Made by a program: the position numbers and the translations under genes. The notes beneath the pieces are model-generated. The model did not search any database and was not told the DNA's origin. It saw only the letters and a program-made list of their open reading frames with translations. Below, in pieces: positions 7,333-13,222 of a stretch of DNA of 13,222 nt. How positions within the stretch are numbered: position 1 is the stretch's first letter; every line of letters starts with the position of its first letter. This DNA comes from DAIDJM01 sp964250215 (GTDB lineage Bacteria; Pseudomonadota; Alphaproteobacteria; Acetobacterales; Acetobacteraceae), in assembly GCA_964250215.1 (NCBI GenBank), contig CAXUEX010000077.1, positions 1-13,222 on the forward strand, in the 5' to 3' direction.

Positions 7333-8081
7333 AGCCGCCAGCCGCTATGGATGCAAGCAATGCCGCCCGACAGATTCGTAAACGAAACCTGCGCCAGTCC
7401 CGCCGCGCGCAGCATCTCGGCCAACGTCTCCTGGTCCGGGAACATCCGGATGCTCTCGGCCAGATACCGGTAGCTTTCGGCATCCCGCGCCACCACCCGC
7501 CCCACGCGCGGCAGCACGTCGAAACTCCAGCGGTCGTAGAGCTTCTCCAGAACCGCGATCTGCAAGCGCGAGAATTCCAGGCAGTGGAACCGGCCGCCAG
7601 CCCGCAGCACGCGCCGCGCCTCGCGCAGCACCGCTGCCTTGTCGGTGCAGTTGCGCAAGCCGAACGCAATCGAAACCACATCCACGCTGCCATCCGGAAA
7701 CGGCAGCGCTTCGGCATCCGCCACCGCATGGGTGAAATCGTCGAAGCCCGCGGCGATCGCCCGGTCCCGCCCGCGTTCCAGCATGGCGGCGTTGATGTCG
7801 GTGGCAATCACCGGGCCGCCGCCCAGGCGCCGCCACGAAGCCGCGATATCGCCGGTGCCGGACGCCAGATCCAGCAGCGTGCGCCGCCGGTCCGGCCGCA
7901 GCCGCGTCGCGAAAATGCGCTTCCAGACCCGATGGATGCCGAGCGACATCAGATCGTTCATCAGATCGTAGCGCGGCGCCACGCTATCGAACACCGCGCG
8001 CACCATCGGCTTCTTGGCCTCGCGCGCCACGCGGGCGTAGCCGAAATCGGCGGTCTCCTCCGGGCCTTGGCGGTCGCTCAT
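7329..8081 (-). CDS. ubiE: ubiquinone/menaquinone biosynthesis C-methyltransferase UbiE
   Basis: A 250-residue class I SAM-dependent methyltransferase. It has the UbiE N-terminal signature FDSVAPRYDLMNDLMSLGIH (31-50) followed by RVWK, the SAM-binding LLDLASGTGDIA (69-80), the acidic loop TDINAAMLERG, DAEALPFPD (122-130) and the second UbiE signature SIAFGLRNCTDK...REARRVL...GGRFHCLEFSR. It methylates the C-2 position of the demethylated quinone precursor, using S-adenosylmethionine, in ubiquinone synthesis. The ATG at 8081 fits the family N-terminus; the frame continues upstream only as antisense of mutM. It is first in the leftward operon and lies 27 bp from the divergent mutM start. The usual neighbour ubiB is missing. 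Confidence 0.96.
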   Translation of the reverse strand: MSDRQGPEETADFGYARVAREAKKPMVRAVFDSVAPRYDLMNDLMSLGIHRVWKRIFATRLRPDRRRTLLDLASGTGDIAASWRRLGGGPVIATDINAAMLERGRDRAIAAGFDDFTHAVADAEALPFPDGSVDVVSIAFGLRNCTDKAAVLREARRVLRAGGRFHCLEFSRLQIAVLEKLYDRWSFDVLPRVGRVVARDAESYRYLAESIRMFPDQETLAEMLRAAGLAQVSFTNLSGGIACIHSGWRL

Positions 8082-8108
8082 GCGCGCCGGTATAGGCGGA
8101 TCGGCGCC
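8082..8108. promoter_or_regulatory. 27-bp divergent spacer between ubiE and mutM
   Basis: Only 27 bp separate the ATG of leftward ubiE from the ATG of rightward mutM. AGGCGG at 8094-8099 is a good ribosome-binding site for mutM, 9 nt before its start. No comparable site is seen for ubiE on the other strand. At least one promoter must therefore lie inside the opposing coding region, or one message has a very short leader. Confidence 0.5.
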
Positions 8109-8942
8109 ATGCCGGAACTCCCCGAAGTCGAAACCGTGATGCGCGGCCTGGCGCGCTGCCTGCAAGGGCAGACGATCTTGCGCGCCGAGCTGCGCCGCCC
8201 CGATCTGCGTTGGGCCTGCCCGCCGCACCTCGCCGCCCGGCTTTCCGGCGCCCGCGTTCTGGGCTTCCGGCGGCGCGGCAAATACATCCTGGCCCGGCTT
8301 TCCGGCGGTGAATCCCTGCTGCTGCATCTCGGCATGTCCGGCCGGATCGCGATCGGCCCCGAAGCCGCGCAGCCCACGCCCCACGAGCACCTGGTGCTGC
8401 ACACGGCCACGTCCCGGCTCGCCTTCATCGATCCCCGCCGCTTCGGCTCGCTCGATCTGGTCCCCACGGCGGCGGAGGACGCCCACCGGCTGCTCGCCGT
8501 CCTGGGCCCGGAGCCGCTCGCCGCCGATTTCACCGCCGACGTGCTGGGCGGCCGGCTCGCCGGTAAGCGCACGCCGATCAAGGCGGCGCTGCTGGATCAA
8601 CGCGTGGTCGCCGGCCTGGGCAACATCTATGTCAGCGAGGCGCTGTTCCGCGCCGGGATTTCCCCCCGCCGCGTGGCCGTCACGATTCCCGGTGCGCGCG
8701 CCGCGCGCCTGGTGCCCGCGATCCGCGCCACGCTCACCGAAGCGATCGCCGCCGGCGGCTCCTCGTTGCGGGACTACGTGCAGCCGAACGGCGAGCTCGG
8801 CTATTTCCAGCACGCGTGGAAGGTGTATGGGCGGGAAGGCGAACCGTGCGAGCGCTGCCCCGGGCCGCCCGCGTGCCGCGGCATTGCGCGGCTAGTTCAA
8901 TCCGGTCGCAGCACGTTCCTGTGCAAGCGGACGCAGCGATAA
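8109..8942 (+). CDS. mutM: formamidopyrimidine-DNA glycosylase (Fpg/MutM)
   Basis: The 277-residue bifunctional base-excision repair glycosylase/AP lyase removes 8-oxoguanine and FaPy lesions. The N-terminus is the canonical MPELPEVETV, with the catalytic Pro2 and Glu3 (Met counted). GKYIL contains the conserved Lys58, LLHLGMSGR the conserved core, and DQRVVAGLGNIYVSEALFRA (163-182) the helix-two-turn-helix DNA-binding element. The C-terminal zinc finger is atypical: Cys at 247, 250, 256 and 272, with RSTFLCKRTQR at the end in place of the usual C-x2-C. The fourth ligand position is Thr275, although an extra Cys upstream could substitute. The start has AGGCGG 9 nt upstream. It is divergent from ubiE. 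Confidence 0.96.
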   Translation: MPELPEVETVMRGLARCLQGQTILRAELRRPDLRWACPPHLAARLSGARVLGFRRRGKYILARLSGGESLLLHLGMSGRIAIGPEAAQPTPHEHLVLHTATSRLAFIDPRRFGSLDLVPTAAEDAHRLLAVLGPEPLAADFTADVLGGRLAGKRTPIKAALLDQRVVAGLGNIYVSEALFRAGISPRRVAVTIPGARAARLVPAIRATLTEAIAAGGSSLRDYVQPNGELGYFQHAWKVYGREGEPCERCPGPPACRGIARLVQSGRSTFLCKRTQR

Positions 8943-8946
8943 GCCC

Positions 8947-8966
8947 GCGGGACGTCCGCGTCCCGC
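8947..8966 (+). terminator. perfect hairpin just after mutM
   Basis: GCGGGACG (8947-8954), loop TCCG, CGTCCCGC (8959-8966) form a perfect 8-bp stem with a UNCG-type loop, beginning 5 nt after the mutM stop. No T-run follows, so it may be a 3'-end stabiliser or a weak terminator and not a classical intrinsic one. Confidence 0.5.
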
Positions 8967-9205
8967 AACCGCAGCCTGGATGAAACCCAGCAAGCACCCA
9001 CGCAACAATTGTCACGCCTTTGGCCACGCCGCACGGCCATGTGCGTTCTGCATCATCTTTGGATTCCCTCGCATGGTGACGGATTTCCCGCCTCTCCGCG
9101 CCTGCAACCCGTTTGGCTTGCGTTTCGTTGCGAGAAGGGACATTGCGAGCCGGCGCCCCCCCAATGAATAAAGCGAAATGCAGAGCTGACGTCCCGAAAA
9201 TGGCA
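8967..9205. other. non-coding intergenic region between mutM and the tracrRNA
   Basis: About 240 bp of lower-GC sequence lie between the mutM hairpin and the predicted tracrRNA end. Short ORFs occur (for example 8980-9171, plus strand), but they lack a ribosome-binding site and any recognisable protein character. No tRNA fold or second CRISPR repeat was seen. A leftward transcript from the tracrRNA promoter that reads past its terminator would enter here. I could not pick a convincing cas9 promoter in it. Confidence 0.4.
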
Positions 9206-9302
9206 ATCCAAACAAGAAATCCCGCCGCCCGGTCGCCCGAACGGCGGTAATTCTTCGGTGGTCCAGGGACCACCTTGCCGTGGTTTCCCTTCTGATTTCC
9301 CC
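9206..9302 (-). ncRNA. predicted tracrRNA, divergent from cas9
   Basis: Reading the minus strand from 9302: an anti-repeat (9302-9277) is complementary to the first 26 nt of the CRISPR repeat at 25 of 26 positions. It gives a 14-bp lower stem, one mismatch and an 11-bp upper stem. AAGG follows, then a hairpin GGTGGTC-loop CCTG-GACCACC (9274-9257), the expected nexus position. After a short linker comes a long hairpin (9247-9222) with an 11-bp stem including two G-U pairs and a GCGA (GNRA) loop, and then a T-rich tail ATTTCTTGTTT (to about 9210) typical of termination. The order matches known tracrRNAs. The ends are estimates. The molecule would pair with pre-crRNA for RNase III cutting and Cas9 loading. 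Confidence 0.85.
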
Positions 9303-9308
9303 ATCAGC

Positions 9309-9337
9309 ACCGTTGCAGCTTCCGCCATTCCCGTCAA
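9309..9337 (-). promoter_or_regulatory. candidate tracrRNA promoter
   Basis: On the minus strand, TTGACG (9337-9332) is a near-perfect -35 element. A 17-nt spacer leads to AACGGT (9314-9309), a poor -10. Transcription would then begin about 9302, exactly at the first paired base of the anti-repeat, which supports the call despite the weak -10. Confidence 0.45.
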
Positions 9338-9346
9338 CTCTGACGC

Positions 9347-9355
9347 GGAAAGGAA
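9347..9355 (+). promoter_or_regulatory. cas9 ribosome-binding site
   Basis: GGAAAGGAA ends 8 nt before the ATG at 9364. It decides the cas9 start over the GTG at 9280, which lies inside the tracrRNA and would add 28 residues unlike any Cas9 N-terminus. Confidence 0.75.
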
Positions 9356-9363
9356 TTCACCGC

Positions 9364-11897
9364 ATGCGCATCATTGGGATCGACCTCGGAATTGCCTCCA
9401 TCGGCTGGGCTGTCCTCGACATCGAACCCGACGCCGGCCGCATCGCCGCCGCCGGAACATGGATGTTCGACGCCCCCGAAACCGACAAGGAGCGCACCCC
9501 CACCAACACCATCCGCCGCCGCATGCGCGGCCAACGCCGCGTCATCCGCCGCCGCCGCCTGCGCATGAACGCCATCCGCCGCCTGCTCGCCGAACACGGC
9601 CTGCTCCCCGCCCCCGACCGCACCGCGCTCGCCCTCCGCCTCAACCCATGGACCCAGCGCGCCGAAGCCCTCGAACGCCGCCTCACGCCACCCGAACTCG
9701 CCGGCATCCTCGGCCACATCGCCAAGCACCGCGGCTTCCGCTCAAACGCCAAGCCCACCGCCGCCGACGCCGCCAACGCCCCCGACGAAACCAGCAAGAT
9801 GAAGGCCGCCATCGAAGCCACCCGCGAACGCCTCGCCCAATGGCCCACCGTCGGCGCCATGTTCGCCCGCGATCCCGCCTTCGCCGACCGCAAGCGCAAC
9901 CGCGGCGGCGGCTTCACCCGCTCCATCCTGCGCCGCGACCAGGAAAACGAAATCGGCGAAATCTTCCGCTTCCAGCGCCGCCTCCTCATGCCGCACGCAA
10001 CCGACGCGCTCGAATCCGCATTCCGCGACATCGCGTTCACCCAGCGCCCGCTCCAGGATTCCCACCACCTGGTCGGCTTCTGCCCCTTCGTGCCCGCCGC
10101 CCGGCGCGCCGCCCGCCGCTCTTATGCGTTCGAACTGTTCCGCGCCCTCAGCCGCCTCGCCAATCTCCGCATCACCCTGCGCGGCGCGCCCGACCGCCGG
10201 CTCACCGCGGATGAAATCGCCCGCGTCACCGCCGATTTCGGCGCGCAAAAAAAGCTCAGCTACACCTGGCTCCGCAAACGCCTCGACCTCGACGACAACG
10301 CCCGCTTCGCCGACGTCGCGCGCGAGGACGAAAAGAATGACTTCGTCGCCCGCGCCGGCAACGCCGCCGAGGGCACCGCCACGCTGCGCGCCGCCATCCC
10401 CGATTCCGCCTGGCGCGCCCTGCTGGCCGCCCCCGCGGTGCTCGACGACATCGCCGCCATCCTCAGCTTCCGCAGCGACCTCGGTTCGATCCGCGAGGGC
10501 CTGAAAACCCTGCCGATCGACCCCCTCCTCGCCGCCACCCTCGCCGACGCCGCCGAGCGCGGCAAATTCGCCAAATTCACCGGCGCCGGCCACATCTCCG
10601 CCGCCGCCGCCCGCGCCCTGCACCCGCACCTCGCCCGCGGCCTGGTCTATTCGGAAGCCTGCGTCGAAGCCGGCTTCGACCACGCCGCCCGCCCCGCGAC
10701 CGACCTCGCCGAGATCCGCAACCCCGTCGTCCGCAAAGCCGTCTCCGAACTGTGCAAGCAGATGAAGGCCATCACCCAGGAATACGGCCCCGCCGACCGC
10801 ATCCACCTCGAACTCGCCCGCGATCTCGGCAAAAGCGCCGACGAACGCGACGAAATCCGCCGCGGCATCGAAAAGCGCAACCGCGCGCGCGACACCGCCG
10901 CCGAACATTTCGCCGAGCTCGTCGGCCGCCCACCGAACGGCCCCGAGGAAATGCTGCGCTACGAATTATGGCACGAGCAGGCCGGCCGCTGCCTCTACAC
11001 CGACCAGCCGATTTCCCCCACCGCCCTCGTCGCCGGCGACAACAGCATCCAGGTGGATCACATCCTCCCCTGGAGCCGCTTCGGCGACGACAGTTTCGTC
11101 AACAAAACCCTCTGCCGCGCCGGCGCCAACGCCGAAAAGCGCGGCCGCACGCCCTATGAATGGTTCACCGACCAGAAAACGCCGCAGCAATGGGAAGAAT
11201 TCGAGCGCCGCGTCGAAAGCTGCAAATCCATGAAGGGCCGCAAGAAGCGCGGCTTCTACCTCCGCCGCAATGCCGCCGAGGTGCAGGAGGCATTCCGCAA
11301 CCGCAACCTCACCGACACGCGCTACGCCTGCCGCCTGGCGATGGACCTCATCAAGCGCCTGAACCCGACGATCCCGGCGCACCACATCGCCGCCCGCCCC
11401 GGCGCCCTCACCGCCAAGCTGCGCCGCGGCTGGGGCCTCGAAGGGCTCAAGAAGAACCCGGACGGAACCCGCAAGCCCGACGATCGCCACCACGCGCTCG
11501 ACGCCATCGTCGTCGCCGCGTGCAGCGAACCGATGCTGCAACGTCTCACCCGCGCCTTCCAGGAATCCGAGCGCCTCGGCCGCGCGCGGGATTTCGCCGC
11601 CCTCGATGCCCCCTGGCCCGGCTTCCGCCTGGATGCGGAGGCCGCGATGCAAAGCGTGTTCGTCGCCCGCGCCGAGCGCCACCGCGCCCGCGGCGAAGCG
11701 CACGCCGCCACCATCCGCCAGGTGCGCGAGCGCGACGGCAAAATGATTGTTTACGAACGCAAAGCCGTCGAGGCGCTGACCCTCAAGGATTTGTCCCGGG
11801 TCAAGGATGCGGACCGCAACGCCGCCATCATCGAGTCGGTCCGCCTCTGGATCGAGGAAGGCAAACCGAAGGACCGGCCACCGCGCTCGCACAAGGG
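9364..11897 (+). CDS. cas9: type II-C CRISPR RNA-guided endonuclease Cas9 (3' end lost in assembly gap)
   Basis: There are 844 complete codons before the N run. RuvC-I is MRIIGIDLGIASIGWAV with catalytic Asp7. An Arg-rich bridge helix spans about 51-75 (RRRMRGQRR...RRRRLRMNAIRR). A compact REC lobe (about 75-470) follows. RuvC-II is RIHLELARDLGKS with Glu483. HNH is SIQVDHILPWSRF with Asp565 and catalytic His566, then FVNKTLC and ANAEKRGRTPYEW. RuvC-III is DDRHHALDAIVVAAC with His710 and Asp713. All nuclease residues are present. Compared with II-C relatives of about 1,050-1,100 residues, roughly 200-250 C-terminal residues, including most of the PAM-interacting domain, are hidden. cas1, cas2 and a divergent tracrRNA flank it. 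Confidence 0.97.
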
Positions 11898-11997
11898 NNN
11901 NNNNNNNNNNNNNNNNNNNNNNNNNNNNNNNNNNNNNNNNNNNNNNNNNNNNNNNNNNNNNNNNNNNNNNNNNNNNNNNNNNNNNNNNNNNNNNNNN
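11898..11997. other. assembly gap of exactly 100 N
   Basis: All 100 bases are N. A round 100 is the usual placeholder for a gap of unknown size. The reading frame before it is Cas9 and the frame after it is Cas1 starting near residue 60, so a stretch holding about 200-250 Cas9 codons, any cas9-cas1 junction and about 60 Cas1 codons must be missing. The true gap is probably near 0.8-1 kb. Confidence 0.95.
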
Positions 11998-12756
11998 GAG
12001 GCCACCCTCACCGCCGCCTTGCTCAGCGCCTGCATGCAGCACGGCATCGCCATCATCTTCACCGATGCGCGCCACATGCCGAACGGTGCGGCACTCCCCT
12101 TCCACACGCACCACCGCCAATCCGCCGTCGCCGCCAGCCAGCTCGCCGCCACGCCGGCTCTGAAAGCCCGCCTGTGGCAGGCGATCGCCCAGGCAAAAAT
12201 CCTCAACCAAGCCGGCGCGCTCCAGCGCACTGGCCGGGATTCAACCGCGCTCGTCGCCATGGCGCGCCTCGTCCAGCCCGGCGACCCGGAAAACGTCGAG
12301 GCCAGGGCCGCGCGCCATTACTGGTCCGCGCTGTTCGCCGATTTCGTCCGCGACAACGCCGCCGATCTGCGCAACGCCATGCTGAATTACGCCTATGCCG
12401 TGCTGCGCGCCGCCATCGCCCGCGCGCTCACCGCGTCCGGCCTGCTCCCCTGCGTCGGCCTGCATCACGCCAGCGACCAGAATGCCTTCAACCTCGCCGA
12501 TGATTTGATCGAACCATTTCGGCCCATCGCCGACCATCTCGCCTGGCGCTTGTCCGCAAATGGCACACAGAAAACCGGCGATCTCACGCGGCAACACCGC
12601 CAAATCCTCGCCGGCGTGCTGCTGGAACCGGCGCGCGTGGGCGACGAGACCGTCACCACCCTGGTCGCCACCGAAATGGCCGCCGCCGCTTTGGTGCGCG
12701 CCTATGACGGGCGCAGCCCGAAACCGCTGCTGCTCCCAACGCTCGACGCGCCGTGA
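11998..12756 (+). CDS. cas1: CRISPR-associated integrase Cas1, type II (5' end lost in gap)
   Basis: The visible 252 residues begin at EATLTAALLSACMQHGIAII, about residue 60 of a normal type II Cas1 of about 300 residues, and run to the natural stop. The metal-binding triad is intact at the expected spacing: Glu101 of the fragment (ENVEARAARHYW), His157 (GLHHASDQNAFNL) and Glu172 (DLIEPFRP), 56 and 15 residues apart. Other family blocks are QAKILNQA and NAMLNYAYAVL. With Cas2 it captures protospacers and inserts them at the leader end of the array. Its TGA overlaps the GTG start of cas2 by 4 nt (GTGA). The start codon lies inside the N run and cannot be given. Confidence 0.95.
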   Translation, partial: EATLTAALLSACMQHGIAIIFTDARHMPNGAALPFHTHHRQSAVAASQLAATPALKARLWQAIAQAKILNQAGALQRTGRDSTALVAMARLVQPGDPENVEARAARHYWSALFADFVRDNAADLRNAMLNYAYAVLRAAIARALTASGLLPCVGLHHASDQNAFNLADDLIEPFRPIADHLAWRLSANGTQKTGDLTRQHRQILAGVLLEPARVGDETVTTLVATEMAAAALVRAYDGRSPKPLLLPTLDAP

Positions 12757-13082
12757 AACCCGAGGAGGCCAGGTTCGTGTGGCTGCTGGTGCTGTTCGAT
12801 CTGCCGGTGGGCACCAAGCCCCAGCGCCGGGATGCGACGCGGTTCCGCAACTTCCTGAAGGACGACGGCTATTTCATGCTGCAATATTCGGTTTACGCGC
12901 GCATCTGTCGCGCCGAGGATGGCGCCATGAAGCACGTCGCCCGCGTCACCCGCCATTTGCCGCAAACCGGCAGCGTCCGCGCCCTCCAGGTCACCGACCG
13001 CCAATATGCCCGCATGCGGCTCCTGCTCGGCGAATCGACCCCCACCGAGCGCATCGGCGCCGCACAGCTCGTGCTGTTGTGA
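12753..13082 (+). CDS. cas2: CRISPR-associated protein Cas2, type II
   Basis: The 109-residue protein has the normal length of a type II Cas2. The first strand VWLLVLFDLPVG (9-20) carries the conserved Asp16. KPQRRDATRFRNFLKDDGYF and MLQYSVYARIC form the ferredoxin-like core, and GSVRALQVTDRQYARMRLLLG is the typical later block. Cas2 dimers bridge two Cas1 dimers in the spacer-integration complex. The start is GTG at 12753, overlapping the cas1 stop by 4 nt, so translation is probably coupled. No csn2 or cas4 follows, which together with a compact Cas9 makes the locus type II-C. The last codons abut a repeat-like fold-back element. Confidence 0.95.
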   Translation: MKPEEARFVWLLVLFDLPVGTKPQRRDATRFRNFLKDDGYFMLQYSVYARICRAEDGAMKHVARVTRHLPQTGSVRALQVTDRQYARMRLLLGESTPTERIGAAQLVLL

Positions 13083-13127
13083 AATCGCAGGAAAACCGCC
13101 AGTTTAGGCGGATTTTCCAGCAATTTC
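13081..13127. terminator. fold-back element between cas2 and the array; likely bidirectional terminator
   Basis: GGAAAA-CCGCC (13090-13100), loop AGTTTA, GGCGG-A-TTTTCC (13107-13118) form an 11-bp stem with one bulged A. Outside it, GAAAT (13081-13085) pairs with ATTTC (13123-13127) across a small internal loop. It lies between the end of rightward cas2 and the end of the array, whose transcript is predicted to run leftward, so it can stop both. The T-runs are only 4 long and lie within the stem. Both arms resemble the core of the CRISPR repeat. Confidence 0.55.
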
Positions 13128-13146
13128 AGCGACTTCTGGCCAAGGC

Positions 13147-13222
13147 AGCTTAGCAGGGGGAAATCAGCAGGGAAACCACGGCGCGGTCATTCGCCGACCG
13201 TCAGCAGCATCGAGCTTAGCAG
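13147..13222 (-). CRISPR. type II-C CRISPR array, first visible repeats (runs off right edge)
   Basis: One full 36-bp repeat (13147-13182), a 30-bp spacer (13183-13212) and the first 10 bp of a second repeat (13213-13222, AGCTTAGCAG) give a 66-bp period, standard for type II. In the predicted crRNA direction (minus strand) the repeat begins GCCGTGGTTTCCCTGCTGAT and ends CTGCTAAGCT. Its first 26 nt match the anti-repeat by cas9 at 25 positions, which fixes the orientation: the tracrRNA pairs with the repeat 5' end. The leader should then be outside the window to the right, and the cas2-side repeat is the oldest end. Only one spacer is visible. Confidence 0.88.

Noticed and set aside
7329..8813. 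A longer UbiE of 494 residues.
   Set aside because: The extra N-terminal part is the antisense of mutM. The ATG at 8081 gives the normal UbiE length and N-terminus.
8980..9171. A 63-residue plus-strand ORF between mutM and cas9.
   Set aside because: No ribosome-binding site, no recognisable domain, and composition unlike the neighbouring genes.
9277..9363. tracrRNA on the plus strand.
   Set aside because: The plus strand would pair with the 3' part of a plus-strand repeat, leaving that repeat's 5' end unpaired, and no nexus or terminator hairpins follow. The minus strand has all of them.
9280..12756. A 1,158-codon frame that reads as a Cas9-Cas1 fusion.
   Set aside because: It crosses exactly 100 Ns, and both proteins are truncated at the Ns. 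The first 28 codons lie upstream of the real ATG and over the tracrRNA.
13083..13222. A csn2 or cas4 gene after cas2.
   Set aside because: The sequence after cas2 goes straight to a hairpin and CRISPR repeats, so there is no fourth cas gene here. This supports subtype II-C.

Overview
The window is about 13 kb of very GC-rich DNA. It looks like an alphaproteobacterial chromosome, probably of the Rhodospirillales/Acetobacteraceae type. This is inferred from base composition, from a divergent mutM / ubiE-coaBC-dut block, from the alphaproteobacterial flavour of the proteins and from a compact type II-C Cas9. Species cannot be fixed from the sequence alone.

Left third (1-5065): a cell-surface polysaccharide region. 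A partial membrane-associated ORF leaves the left edge on the minus strand. A small secreted protein with a C-terminal anchor-like tail (435-638) is followed by a minus-strand stretch (about 636-889) that looks like a frame-broken gene remnant. Next come an O-antigen ligase/polymerase-like membrane protein (890-2185) and a WsaF-like glycosyltransferase (2200-3465), both minus strand and probably one operon. They diverge from a Wzx-type flippase (3584-5065). Transferase, flippase and ligase together are the core set for making, exporting and polymerising or ligating a surface glycan.

Middle (5068-8942): a tightly coupled minus-strand operon, ubiE > coaBC > dut > TVP38/DedA-like membrane protein, with overlapping genes and several TTG starts. 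mutM (fpg) diverges from ubiE across 27 bp. The ubiB gene often found between ubiE and coaBC is absent. A perfect hairpin follows mutM.

Right third (about 9205-13222): a type II-C CRISPR-Cas locus. cas9, cas1 and cas2 lie on the plus strand, and an array begins after cas2 and runs off the window. Exactly 100 Ns (11898-11997) remove the Cas9 C-terminus and the Cas1 N-terminus, so the continuous reading frame across them is an assembly artefact and not a Cas9-Cas1 fusion. The 36-bp repeat, read on the minus strand, matches 25 of 26 positions of a segment just upstream of cas9. The minus strand there carries an anti-repeat, a nexus-like hairpin, a long hairpin with a GNRA loop and a U-rich tail, which together make a predicted tracrRNA divergent from cas9. 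Array and tracrRNA are both predicted to be transcribed leftward, opposite to the cas genes. A fold-back element whose two arms both resemble the CRISPR repeat sits between cas2 and the array.

The main novelty candidates are the tracrRNA architecture, the repeat-like fold-back terminator, the altered MutM zinc finger, the missing ubiB and the broken gene downstream of the O-antigen ligase. The core CRISPR system itself is a recognisable type II-C system.
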